64,000 nucleotides of DNA, from the NCBI GenBank assembly GCA_964020105.1, contig OZ026535.1, positions 1,319,407 through 1,383,406 on the forward strand, read 5' to 3'. The DNA comes from G964020105 sp964020105. Its GTDB lineage: Bacteria > Pseudomonadota > Alphaproteobacteria > WRAU01 > Hepatincolaceae. Made by a program: the position numbers and the translations under genes. The notes under the pieces were generated by a model. The model was given only the letters and a program-made list of their open reading frames with translations. It made no database searches and was not told the origin of the DNA. Every line of letters begins with the position of its first letter. Position 1 is the stretch's first letter. Positions 35,973 to 44,523 of the stretch are shown here, in pieces.

Positions 35973-37373
35973 GTGTTTAATATAAAAAAAGTCCATATTT
36001 CCGATGCTGAGGTGCTACCAATTATAGAAGGAGGTAAGGGCATCAACATATCTGATGGAGTTACGGCAGGTAATTTCGCCGCTTGTGGAGCTGTGGGTAC
36101 CATATCTGGGACTAATCCAGATTTTTATGATGAAAATGGTAATTATGTTCCATATTTTTATGATCCTAAATTCACAAGAAGAGAAAGATTTGAGGCACTT
36201 GTAAAACAGAGCATACGTGGTTGTATTGCTCAGGCTAAAATTGCCCATGATATTTCTGGTGGCAGAGGTCGTATCCACATGAATTTCCTTTGGGAGGCTG
36301 GTGGTACAAAAATTATTATGGAAGAGGTTCTTAGTAAAGTAAAAGGTCTTATTCATGGTGTTACTTGTGGCGCCGGACTTCCTTATTCATTAGCGGAAAT
36401 ATCACAACGGCATAGTGTTTATTATTATCCTATTATTTCTTCTTCTAGAGCTTTTGCTGTTCTATGGAAAAGATCATACTCTAAAATAGCTGAGCTACTT
36501 GGGGGGGTTGTTTATGAAGATCCTTGGCTTGCTGGGGGGCATAATGGCCTTTCAAACCATGAAGACCCTAAGCTAGTACAAGATCCTTACCCTAGAGTTG
36601 TTGAGCTTAGAACTAAAATGGATTCATTCAATTTAGCACATGTTCCTATTGTAATGGCAGGTGGAGTTTGGAATCTGGCAGAATGGGATAAATACATTAA
36701 TAATCCAGAAATTGGATTGATTGCTTTTCAGTTAGGTACAAGGCCCCTTTTAACTAAAGAAAGTCCCATATCCGATAGTTGGAAGAAATCTTTAGTGAAG
36801 CTTGTTTTAGGTGATATATCTTTAAATAAATTCAGTCCAACTGGATTCTATTCTTCTGCCGTTAATAACAAATTTTTAAGGGATCTTGCTCAGCGTTCTT
36901 ATCGTCAGGTTAGCGCTCAAAGAAAACCGGATGCTGAGTTTACTAAAGAAATTCCAGCTGGCAACGGTGTTAGTGTTTTTTACGTTAAGGAAGAAGATTA
37001 TTCTAGAGCTATGGAATATATTGCTACTGGATACAATACTTTACTTAGGACTCCTGACAAAACAGTTATTTTTGAAACTCCTGAAATGGCTAAATCCATA
37101 AAAACTGACCAGATTAATTGTATGGGTTGTCTTAGTGCCTGTAGATTTAGTGGTTGGTCTGAAAATGAAGCAGGATCCACTGGTATACTGCCAGACCCTA
37201 GATCTTTCTGTATAGAAAAATCTCTACAGGACGTCGGTCATGGTGGCTCAATTGATCAAAATCTCCTATTTGCAGGGCATCATGCTTATAGATTTGCTAC
37301 AGATCCACTTTATGCAAATGGTCATATTCCTAATATAAAAGAATTGATAAATGCCATAATGGAAGGAAGATAG
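35973..37373 (+). CDS. NAD(P)H-dependent flavin oxidoreductase, nitronate monooxygenase-like
   Basis: A 466-residue TIM-barrel flavoprotein of the 2-nitropropane dioxygenase/FabK superfamily. Visible are VTAGNFAACGAVGTISG, GGRGRIHMNFLWEAGG, HGVTCGAGLPYSL, a Gly-rich phosphate-binding loop VPIVMAGGVWN and FQLGTRPLLTKES. The true substrate is unknown; nitronate oxidation is a family guess. The C-terminal third has an unusual cysteine group: C383, C386 and C390 (CMGCLSAC) with C413 near the end, which could bind a metal or Fe-S cluster. The GTG start has GGAAGG upstream. It follows pnp, an arrangement also known in Rickettsiales. Confidence 0.82.
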   Translation: MFNIKKVHISDAEVLPIIEGGKGINISDGVTAGNFAACGAVGTISGTNPDFYDENGNYVPYFYDPKFTRRERFEALVKQSIRGCIAQAKIAHDISGGRGRIHMNFLWEAGGTKIIMEEVLSKVKGLIHGVTCGAGLPYSLAEISQRHSVYYYPIISSSRAFAVLWKRSYSKIAELLGGVVYEDPWLAGGHNGLSNHEDPKLVQDPYPRVVELRTKMDSFNLAHVPIVMAGGVWNLAEWDKYINNPEIGLIAFQLGTRPLLTKESPISDSWKKSLVKLVLGDISLNKFSPTGFYSSAVNNKFLRDLAQRSYRQVSAQRKPDAEFTKEIPAGNGVSVFYVKEEDYSRAMEYIATGYNTLLRTPDKTVIFETPEMAKSIKTDQINCMGCLSACRFSGWSENEAGSTGILPDPRSFCIEKSLQDVGHGGSIDQNLLFAGHHAYRFATDPLYANGHIPNIKELINAIMEGR

Positions 37374-37380
37374 GTGGATT

Positions 37381-37812
37381 ATGTCACAAAGCAGTAAATC
37401 TAAGTGTACAAAAGTTATAGAGGTATTAGAAAAAATTAAATCTTCTAAGTTGAAGCTTACCGCCCAAAGACTTCGTATAGTGGAAATTTTATTCTCCCAT
37501 GGTCATAGGCACGTTACCGCTGATTCTTTCTATAAAGAATTACTTACTACTCATAATATTAAGGTTTCTTTAGCCACAGTCTACAATACTTTACACTTCC
37601 TTTGTAAAATGGATCTTTTAAAAGAAGTTCAAGTATCAAACCAATCAATTTTCGACACCTGTACAGATTTTCATGCTCATGTTGTTTATGAGCAATCAGG
37701 TGCAATTGAAGATATTAAAATCAGCAATGACTGTATAGATCTTATTACTGATGCTGTTAATACAACAAAAAAAATTAAAGGGGTTGATATTGTAGTTAAA
37801 ATAAAAAAGTAA
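37381..37812 (+). CDS. irr: Fur-family iron-response regulator, Irr type
   Basis: A 143-residue Fur-superfamily regulator. The winged helix shows LTAQRLRIVEILFSHGHRHV and SLATVYNTLHFLCKMDLLKE, which closely match Irr proteins of Alphaproteobacteria, and the end VDIVVKIKK matches their I-D-x-V-V-R tail. It lacks the C-terminal CxxC zinc pair of true Fur. The region usually written DTNTSDHHHF is DTCTDFHAHV here, so the His-rich heme/metal site is reduced and a Cys is present. Irr represses or activates iron and heme genes. It starts 7 bases after the oxidoreductase stop. Confidence 0.82.
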   Translation: MSQSSKSKCTKVIEVLEKIKSSKLKLTAQRLRIVEILFSHGHRHVTADSFYKELLTTHNIKVSLATVYNTLHFLCKMDLLKEVQVSNQSIFDTCTDFHAHVVYEQSGAIEDIKISNDCIDLITDAVNTTKKIKGVDIVVKIKK

Positions 37813-38113
37813 TATTTATTGTTTTACTATATAGCTTACATCTAAAAACAAAAAACAATTTCAGCTATACTATAGATTATTCATGATTTATGCCTGCTGA
37901 TTTTTTTTATAACAAAAAAATTAGCACCTTCAAGTAAAACAGCACTGGAGGAAGACTTTAAAAAATTCCTGATTAAATAAATACCTAATAAATAGGACAC
38001 AATACTTACTAATTTTATTTTAGAAAAAACTACTAACTTAATGCTGTGTATCTCTTTTAAGCAACAATAAATAAATTTAATAAAGTAAAATTTCTGATAA
38101 GAAACGATTATTA
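37813..38113. other. Convergent intergenic region, nothing recognised
   Basis: This 301-base gap separates irr (plus) from the outer-membrane protein gene (minus); both end here. It must contain terminators for each, but I find no strong hairpin with a T-run. CCTA-ATAAA-TAGG near 37993 is only a 4-base stem. No reading frame is supportable. Confidence 0.4.
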
Positions 38114-39007
38114 TTATGTAGGAAGTTCTAATTTTTCTATATTATCTGCCTTTTCTTCCTGTGCTTCCTGTGCTTCCTGTGCTTCAGCTAAAGCCTCTTC
38201 TTCGATTCTTTTTGCTTCTATTTTATCTTGTATATTAGAGTCAACAGATTCTATAATTTTAATATACTCAGAATCCTTATTGGCTTTTTTAACAATTTTT
38301 GGCTCTTTAATATAATAGGTTACACCCCATTTGATTTTTGTTAAATTTAAAATAAAATCTTGATTGGCGTTTCTAATTGCTCTAACGTCCAAAGTCATTC
38401 TCTCAACTTCTAAATTAAGCGCCCAATGATTGTCCATTTGATACATAATTCCACCTATTAAAGAGTACGTACTATCAAGTTTTTGTGCCTGATCAGAATC
38501 ATTCTGATTTTCATAGCCGGTTTTACCAATTTGTACTCCAAAATAAGGAGCAATCTTCTGTTCACCAAGACCAAATGCTAAAACATCATAACCAAATACA
38601 AGACCAAAAGAAGGCCTTTGTAATACAGCTATTGGTATGCTTCTTGGAACTGTTGAAATCTCTGAACGAGCTCTTATCAATATGGCTTGTCTTAAGGGTT
38701 GATAAGACATTTTGGGCGCAATCCACGAGTTCTTTATAAAACTAGTACTTCCAGCAAATGGATATATTTTATACTCAACTGATACATCATATAAAACCCC
38801 ATAGGGACCAAAATAACTAGCTCCTAGCACGCTATAGTCGCCTCTACTGCCTGTAAGCACAGACTTGGCACTAACTTTATTATTTAAAAATTTATTATTG
38901 GTGCTATCACTGATTTTTACTCCAAAGCCAGTATTATAATCCACGTCTGCCATGGATAATCCAAAGGGAGTTAACAAAGACAATATAACTGCTACTAAAT
39001 AATCCAT
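38114..39007 (-). CDS. Outer-membrane beta-barrel protein with charged C-terminal tail
   Basis: A 297-residue protein with a likely signal peptide (YLVAVILSLLTPFGLSMA) followed by barrel-type strands: TGFGVKISDS, YSVLGASYFGPYGVLYDVSV, SFGLVFGYDVLAFGLG, IAPYFGVQIGKTGYE, STYSLIGGIMYQMDN and TKIKWGVTYYI. After residue 230 the sequence turns into a charged helical tail with the repeat EAQ-EAQ-EAQ, encoded by a 9-base tandem repeat (38155-38181). That tail is unusual for a barrel. No family is recognised. It is alone on the minus strand, convergent with irr. Confidence 0.65.
   Translation of the reverse strand: MDYLVAVILSLLTPFGLSMADVDYNTGFGVKISDSTNNKFLNNKVSAKSVLTGSRGDYSVLGASYFGPYGVLYDVSVEYKIYPFAGSTSFIKNSWIAPKMSYQPLRQAILIRARSEISTVPRSIPIAVLQRPSFGLVFGYDVLAFGLGEQKIAPYFGVQIGKTGYENQNDSDQAQKLDSTYSLIGGIMYQMDNHWALNLEVERMTLDVRAIRNANQDFILNLTKIKWGVTYYIKEPKIVKKANKDSEYIKIIESVDSNIQDKIEAKRIEEEALAEAQEAQEAQEEKADNIEKLELPT
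38155..38181. repeat. 9-base in-frame tandem repeat, three perfect copies
   Basis: The unit CTTCCTGTG occurs three times in a row on the plus strand, with CTTC beginning a fourth. On the coding (minus) strand it encodes Gln-Glu-Ala repeats in the tail of the outer-membrane protein. Nine-base units keep frame, so copy-number change would alter tail length only. Confidence 0.9.
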
Positions 39008-39140
39008 TTATCTTCAATATAAAATTTATTTTTAACACTTTCAACAAGACACATTATATATTATAATAGCAATTATTGGAATAATAAAAATTATTATATA
39101 AAAAGATAATATTATAATAATCTCAATAGAGATAGTCTTA

Positions 39141-40331
39141 ATGAATATACTGAAAATTTATCCCCATATTTATTCAATAGATCAAAATCAAAAAGTTTCT
39201 GTTGTGCTTGCCTCTATGCCTTGTGTACACAAATCCTCTCACAACTTTCAAGTTATTTCTGCTCATACTAATCACAAATTGGAAGATGAAAAAATTATAT
39301 ACCTCTCTGAAGAGCAATGCTTTTTAAATGCTGACAAGTTAAAAAATAATGATTTATCTCTATATGGCTTTAATCCTAAAGTGAACTACCTTTTATATCT
39401 AACCTCAATTAAACAATTAATTACAGAAATGAATCCTAAGCCACAGCTTATTGAAGTGGAATTTGACTTAAATTTAGCTTATGATATTGCCAAAGAGTTT
39501 CATAATATTCCAGTATCTTTAGTTAATCATATCGATTTAATAAAATCTTCTCCGGTAAAAAATATAAAGACTTTCTTAAAATTGTGGCATATAAGTGGAT
39601 TAATATTTGTATCGCATTTTTTTCACAAACATTTTCTTAAATATTTTTTCTTTTTAAAATCTAAAGCTTATGTTGTTCATAACTCTTATGGTCATGTTAG
39701 CGAGTTAGATTACAATACAGAGAAAAAAAATCAAATAATATTCCTAGGTAGAGCTAATTATAGAAAAGGCATTAAAGAATACATACAAGCAATAAGTGCT
39801 TTCCTAGCAGATAATCAAAATTGGCAAGGACTAATCATAGGATCGTTTGAAAAAAAAAGAGAAGAAGAATATTTTGCCACTTTGATTGAAAATCCACAAA
39901 TACAAGCACTTATAACCAAAGGACAATTGCATATTAAAACAAATATACCCAATAAAGATGCTCTTAAGGCATTAATGAACGCAAAAATTGCAGTGTTTCC
40001 TACTATTGCAAAGCATCATAAGGAGGGAATTCCTCTAGTAGCCTTGGAGGCTGCCTTGGCAAAATGTTTGATTATCTCTTCTACCTCAGGTGGGTATCCA
40101 GAAATTAATCCATTTGAGGAAACCCTGTTGAATAGAGTATCTAAAAACAGTATACTAGAAAAATTGATAACTTATACAAGCAATCCAGCTAAGATGCAAG
40201 AACAACAAAATAAGCAATACAATTTTATTAAAGAAAACTTTTCTTTGGAAAAACAAACGCTAGAATTTGATAATATAAGATCAGAAATTGTGGATAATTT
40301 CCACCATAAAATGCAAAAGAAGAAAAAATAA
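39141..40331 (+). CDS. Glycosyltransferase family 4 (group 1)
   Basis: A 396-residue GT-B-fold glycosyltransferase. The second half has the family core: QIIFLGRANYRKGIKEYIQA, a central KDALKALMNAKIAVFPT and EGIPLVALEAALAKCLIIS, which carries the E-x7-E-type donor-phosphate motif. The N-terminal half is variable as usual. It may act on LPS or other surface glycans; the acceptor is unknown. There is a 133-base divergent promoter region shared with the outer-membrane protein gene. It is followed 14 bases later by the phosphotransacetylase gene. Confidence 0.85.
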   Translation: MNILKIYPHIYSIDQNQKVSVVLASMPCVHKSSHNFQVISAHTNHKLEDEKIIYLSEEQCFLNADKLKNNDLSLYGFNPKVNYLLYLTSIKQLITEMNPKPQLIEVEFDLNLAYDIAKEFHNIPVSLVNHIDLIKSSPVKNIKTFLKLWHISGLIFVSHFFHKHFLKYFFFLKSKAYVVHNSYGHVSELDYNTEKKNQIIFLGRANYRKGIKEYIQAISAFLADNQNWQGLIIGSFEKKREEEYFATLIENPQIQALITKGQLHIKTNIPNKDALKALMNAKIAVFPTIAKHHKEGIPLVALEAALAKCLIISSTSGGYPEINPFEETLLNRVSKNSILEKLITYTSNPAKMQEQQNKQYNFIKENFSLEKQTLEFDNIRSEIVDNFHHKMQKKKK

Positions 40332-40345
40332 TAAAGGAGATCCTT

Positions 40346-41239
40346 ATGGTAACAAATTTTAATGAACTTTATAAACTAGCAAAAACAAAAGGTAATGTAA
40401 GAGTTGCAGTGATTAATCCGGTTGATGAGGTCTCTCTTGGTGGAGCTCTCTCCATAGCCACAGAAAACCTTGGAGAACCCATTCTCTTCGGTGAAAAAAA
40501 AAGCATAGAAAAAACTGCTGAACAATACTCTTTAGATATTTCTTCTTACACGATCATAAACTGCAAAAATGAAGCAGAAACAATCCAACATTCAATTAAC
40601 TACTGTAGAGAAAAAAAAGCCGATGTTTTAATGAAAGGCAAAGTGCATACAGATCATCTTATGTCTGCTGTCATAAAAAGAGAAACCGGTCTAAGAACTT
40701 CTTCACAAATTAGCAGCGTCTTTGTCCTATCTTTACCCTCATATCATAAACTATTATTTATTACAGACTGTGCCATTAATATTACTCCTAATTTAGAAAC
40801 AAAAGAAAAAATCATTATTAATGCTTTAGATCTAATGGGTAATATTGGTATTGAAAAACCTAAAGTTGCCTGCTTATCAGCAGTTGAAAGTGTTAATGAT
40901 AAAATTCTTGGTTCAGTAGAAGCAAGTGCTTTGTCTAAAAATATAAATCTGCAAAGTAGATGCATTATTGAGGGACCTTTAGCTTTTGACAATGTTATAA
41001 GTAAAAAAGCTGCTGATATTAAGGGAATTAAGTCTGATATTGCTGGAGAGGTTGATCTTATTTTAGTTCCTAATTTAGAGGTGGGTAATGTGTTATTTAA
41101 GTCGCTAGTTTATCTGGCTGGTGCCCAGGTTGCTGGAGTTGTTCTTGGTGCCTCTGTTCCAATTATTCTTACCAGTAGAGCCGATGGTGCTAAAGCAAGG
41201 CTTATGTCCGCTGTTTTAGCATGCTTGTCTAATAAATAA
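40346..41239 (+). CDS. Phosphate acetyl/butyryltransferase
   Basis: A 297-residue enzyme of the phosphotransacetylase superfamily that moves an acyl group between CoA and phosphate. Signatures: ADVLMKGKVHTDHLMSAVI, FITDCAINITPNLETKEKII and the C-terminal PIILTSRADGAKARLMS. It is the short alphaproteobacterial Ptb-like type, without the N-terminal hydratase domain seen in some relatives. AGGAGA precedes the ATG. It sits 24 bases before ackA, and together the pair converts acetyl-CoA to acetate with ATP formation, or the reverse. Confidence 0.9.
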   Translation: MVTNFNELYKLAKTKGNVRVAVINPVDEVSLGGALSIATENLGEPILFGEKKSIEKTAEQYSLDISSYTIINCKNEAETIQHSINYCREKKADVLMKGKVHTDHLMSAVIKRETGLRTSSQISSVFVLSLPSYHKLLFITDCAINITPNLETKEKIIINALDLMGNIGIEKPKVACLSAVESVNDKILGSVEASALSKNINLQSRCIIEGPLAFDNVISKKAADIKGIKSDIAGEVDLILVPNLEVGNVLFKSLVYLAGAQVAGVVLGASVPIILTSRADGAKARLMSAVLACLSNK

Positions 41240-41263
41240 AATTAATCAAAAGGAAATAATATT

Positions 41264-42439
41264 ATGAAAAAAGATGCAATAATTATCATCAACGCAGGCT
41301 CTTCTAGTTTGAAGTTTAAGCTTTTTCATAAAAATAATCTCCTTGAATTTTCCTATGGTCAGATCACAGGGATAGGTACCGAAAAAATTAAAATGATAAT
41401 TAAGGACACCCTTCAAGCCAAAACTTTAAAAGAAGAATTACTTGACACCTCTTTAAGTAGAGATGATATTTTAGTAACTTTAATTAATACATTAGTATCC
41501 CTTTATCTGGATATGCAAATCATAGCTGCAGGTCATAGGGTTGTTCATGGTGGGGATAAATATCTTAAGCCAACCCTTATCACCTCTCAAGTGATCCAAG
41601 ATCTAAAACATATTCAAGATCTAAGTCCAATCCATTTGCCACATAATATTAGACCAATGGAAGTTTTAATTGCTAAATTCCCTAATATTAAACAAATTGC
41701 CTGTTTTGATACTTCTTTTCATGCTACTAATCCTATGTTTACTAGATTGTACGGCATCCCTAAAGAACTCAGTCAGGATTCTAAAATTATCCGTTACGGA
41801 TTTCACGGCATTTCTTATAATTATATCTCTGAATATCTTAAAAATAATCATAAAGATCTATATAATGGTAAAGTTGTAATATGTCATTTAGGTGCTGGAG
41901 CATCATTATGCGCCCTCATGGAAGGTAAAAGTTATACAACCACCATGGGCTTTACTCCACTGCAGGGGTTAGTTATGGGTAGTAGATGTGGAGATATAGA
42001 TCCTGGAATCCTCCTTTATTTGATTAAATATAAAAATTATACACACAAAGATTTAGAAGATTTACTCTATTATAAAAGTGGAGTGCTAGGATTAAGCTCT
42101 ATAAGTAGTGATTTCTATACTTTAGAAAGAAGTACAGATCCTAAAGCTGCAGAAGCTTTACATGTTTACAATCATAATTTAGCAAAAGCTGTAGGTGCTA
42201 TGATGGCCTCTATGGCTGGATTAGACGCTATTATCTTTACAGCTGGAGTTGGAGAAAACGCCCAACTTACAAGAAAATATATCGCCGATTCTTTCAGTTT
42301 TTTAGGTGTTAGTTTTGATGATGATGCTAATAATGCAAAAGCTGAAATAATTACTAAGCCAGATTCAAAAATTAAAATGTTAATTATTCCTACTAATGAA
42401 GAGCTTATGATCGCTAAAGAAACAGCCACCTATCTATAA
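41264..42439 (+). CDS. ackA: Acetate kinase
   Basis: A 391-residue ASKHA kinase. INAGSSSLKFKLF opens the protein with the phosphate-binding loop. The acyl-phosphate site has AAGHRVVHGG, the His of CHLGAGASL, and MGSRCGDIDPGI with the conserved Arg. FTAGVGENA and IPTNEELMIAKET close the fold, the latter with the conserved metal Glu. It makes ATP from acetyl phosphate and ADP. It forms an operon with the phosphotransacetylase before it. Confidence 0.97.
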   Translation: MKKDAIIIINAGSSSLKFKLFHKNNLLEFSYGQITGIGTEKIKMIIKDTLQAKTLKEELLDTSLSRDDILVTLINTLVSLYLDMQIIAAGHRVVHGGDKYLKPTLITSQVIQDLKHIQDLSPIHLPHNIRPMEVLIAKFPNIKQIACFDTSFHATNPMFTRLYGIPKELSQDSKIIRYGFHGISYNYISEYLKNNHKDLYNGKVVICHLGAGASLCALMEGKSYTTTMGFTPLQGLVMGSRCGDIDPGILLYLIKYKNYTHKDLEDLLYYKSGVLGLSSISSDFYTLERSTDPKAAEALHVYNHNLAKAVGAMMASMAGLDAIIFTAGVGENAQLTRKYIADSFSFLGVSFDDDANNAKAEIITKPDSKIKMLIIPTNEELMIAKETATYL

Positions 42440-42513
42440 AAATAGATTAATTTTAATTAAGTTGTTGTTTTTTTAGTATAAAGGTATTATATTAAAGGCA
42501 TTATGGGTTTTAG

Positions 42514-42546
42514 TTGACGGAATTAATCCTTAGGATTCTATAGAAT
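42514..42546 (+). promoter_or_regulatory. Promoter-like element with palindrome over the -10 region
   Basis: TTGACG (42514-42519) fits a -35 box. A -10 region TATAGA/T lies at about 42539-42546, with 19 bases between; TCTATA at 17-base spacing is also possible. The 12-base perfect palindrome ATTCTATAGAAT (42535-42546) covers this -10 and could be an operator. It would serve the disordered-protein gene starting at 42596. Confidence 0.45.
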
Positions 42547-42595
42547 GGAATCTTAGTTGTATTTTGTATTAGTATGTAACTTAGAAGCGTTGTGT

Positions 42596-43390
42596 ATGAA
42601 TATGACAAGTAAAAATATCGAAAGAAGATCTTATATTGATGATTTAAAACAAAAATTTATTGAAAATAAAATCACTAATGCCTCCGAGCTGCAGAAAAGA
42701 TTCTTACAGAGAACAAATTTTAATACACTAAAAGAAGAAAAAAGGAATCAAAGAATTCGTGAATCTGGAGGTTCATCTTTTTTAAGTAAAGTAGGAAATA
42801 TTTTTTCTCCTAGAAGGAAATCGGCTAAGGCTACCTCTAAACCCTATTCTGAAAATATAGATAATTCATACTCTTTGCCTAAACAAAACCATAATAAATA
42901 TTCAAATAAATCCCCCTATGTTAGTGATTTGAAAAAAACTTTCAGAGAGCGTTTCTATGAGGATAAAAAAATTAATCATACTGAAAATTATCAGGAGAGT
43001 AACTTTCCCAAAACTTACGCCGAAGACTATCCTCCTTATGATAGGAACACTATAAAAATAAATAAAAGTAGATATAATAACCCCTATTATGATCCTTATT
43101 ACGACGCTTATCCTAAAGACTATAATACCTCTGATACTAACAGAGATTATGATAAAGCAACATCAAGAAGAAAAAGAGACAGAGAAGATCGTAATGATTT
43201 TTTCAGATTTTATGATGATATTTTAGAAGAGTTAAGAATATCCGATCATAAAGACGAGCAATATGATGATAGGCATTTTGATAAAGGACGTAACTCTAGG
43301 TCTAATGAGTTCGATCATTCTGTTAGTAGAAAGAATAGAAACCATCCACCTAGATCTAAAAACTTTTCTAATACAAACTATTACCGTTAA
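42596..43390 (+). CDS. Uncharacterised charged, disordered protein with a duplicated motif
   Basis: I do not recognise this 264-residue protein. It has no signal peptide or membrane helix. It is rich in Arg, Asp, Lys, Asn and Tyr, with a Tyr-rich stretch (NNPYYDPYYDAYPKDY) and many RDR/RKRDRED runs, so it is probably disordered. Two copies of one motif stand out: Y13-I-D-D-L-K-Q-K-F21 and Y108-V-S-D-L-K-K-T-F116. I start at ATG 42596; an in-frame TTG at 42557 and an ATG at 42602 are other choices. Its 3' end overlaps the convergent YgjP-like gene by 23 bases. A secreted effector or a scaffold is possible but unsupported. Confidence 0.7.
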   Translation: MNMTSKNIERRSYIDDLKQKFIENKITNASELQKRFLQRTNFNTLKEEKRNQRIRESGGSSFLSKVGNIFSPRRKSAKATSKPYSENIDNSYSLPKQNHNKYSNKSPYVSDLKKTFRERFYEDKKINHTENYQESNFPKTYAEDYPPYDRNTIKINKSRYNNPYYDPYYDAYPKDYNTSDTNRDYDKATSRRKRDREDRNDFFRFYDDILEELRISDHKDEQYDDRHFDKGRNSRSNEFDHSVSRKNRNHPPRSKNFSNTNYYR

Positions 43391-44066
43391 TTTTTAACCA
43401 TTCTTGTGCTGTAGTTGTGTTATTATTGAGTTTATTTACTAAGTTCCAGAAGCTTTTTTGATGATGAAATTCCTGCAGATGCGCAACTTCATGGGCTACT
43501 ATGTACTCTATCACAAATTTAGGAGCCATAATTAATCTAAAATTATACCTAAGGATTTTAGATTTACTGCAGCTACCCCATTTGGAGTAAGTATCTGATA
43601 CTTTTAATAACCTAAAAGAGTTATTTATTAGAAGAGCTTTATTTTTTGATAAATCATAGAAATATTCATAAGCTGTTTTTTTAAGAAAATTAATGAATAA
43701 TTTTTCTACATTAGTATTTTCTTTATGGGTTATTATGATTTCTTTATTTTCCTTATAAATAGTAACTGTATTTTTTTTACCTAATACTTTACTTACTTTA
43801 TAGTTTTCACCATAAAATGGTAGGTTTTGTAGTTCTGAAAACCTATGTTTAGGAGTATCTTGAATGTCTAATTGTTTTTTTACCCAATCATAATTGCGGT
43901 GAAAAAATATAAGACCATCCTTGTAATGAAGGGTAGGAGGAATAGATATTTGTGGATTCCTAGTTTTAAAATTTATTCTTAGAATGAGTTTTTTACAGTT
44001 TTTTCTTTTGATTACTTTTAGATTATAATCAACATCATCAATTGATACATGAAAAATTTTAAACAT
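43368..44066 (-). CDS. YgjP-like zinc metallopeptidase (DUF45, M48 superfamily)
   Basis: A 232-residue protein whose C-terminal half has the zinc site HEVAHLQEFHH within YIVAHEVAHLQEFHHQKSFW, and YSKWGSCSKSKILRYNFRLI before it, both typical of the YgjP/DUF45 family. Family members are predicted soluble metalloproteases, with uncharacterised substrates. It overlaps the YcgN-like gene by 8 bases and overlaps the convergent disordered-protein gene by 23 bases at its 3' end. It is the last gene of the long minus-strand run. Confidence 0.88.
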   Translation of the reverse strand: MFKIFHVSIDDVDYNLKVIKRKNCKKLILRINFKTRNPQISIPPTLHYKDGLIFFHRNYDWVKKQLDIQDTPKHRFSELQNLPFYGENYKVSKVLGKKNTVTIYKENKEIIITHKENTNVEKLFINFLKKTAYEYFYDLSKNKALLINNSFRLLKVSDTYSKWGSCSKSKILRYNFRLIMAPKFVIEYIVAHEVAHLQEFHHQKSFWNLVNKLNNNTTTAQEWLKINGNSLY

Positions 44067-44523
44067 CGCTATCTAAAATATACTCCACTATACTTTTATT
44101 CATTTGGGCTGGATGGATAGCAAATTTTTTTGCAGAATTGCCGCTTTTTACTGTTGACATAGGGTCTTTAGTGATTAATGGATGCCATGGTGGTAGATCT
44201 TTTTTTTCTTTTACCAAACGATATGCACAAGTTTTTGGCAACCATTTTATCTCATAAACATTCTTGGGAGTTAATTTAATACAGTCGTCCATATATTTAA
44301 ATCTTTCATTATATTTTGAACACTTACAATCTTTTAAATCCAGCAACCTACAGCTTACTTTTGTTGTGAATACTTCCTTAGTATCCCAGTCTTCTAGTTT
44401 TTCTAAGCAACATTTGGCACATCCATCGCATAAAGACTCCCATTGCCCTCTACTCATCTCTTTAAGAGGAATATAAAGCCAAAATTTATCAATGGGCGAT
44501 TCTTTTCCCTTAGAAAAATCCAT
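44059..44523 (-). CDS. YcgN family cysteine-cluster protein (UPF0260)
   Basis: A 154-residue protein with the conserved cysteine pattern of the YcgN/UPF0260 family: WESLCDGCAKCCLEKL, then VSCRLLDLKDCKCSKYNERF, DDCIKLTP and LPKTCAYRLV. Such clusters suggest zinc or Fe-S binding; the function is unknown. The WLPKTCAYR and PPWHPLIT segments are family signatures. Its ATG overlaps the cysS stop by one base, and its 3' end overlaps the YgjP-like gene by 8 bases. Confidence 0.9.
   Translation of the reverse strand: MDFSKGKESPIDKFWLYIPLKEMSRGQWESLCDGCAKCCLEKLEDWDTKEVFTTKVSCRLLDLKDCKCSKYNERFKYMDDCIKLTPKNVYEIKWLPKTCAYRLVKEKKDLPPWHPLITKDPMSTVKSGNSAKKFAIHPAQMNKSIVEYILDSDV

Noticed and set aside
42447..42460. 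TTAATT-TT-AATTAA after ackA as a terminator
   Set aside because: The stem is made only of A-T pairs and would be too weak; the T-rich stretch after it is not directly attached.
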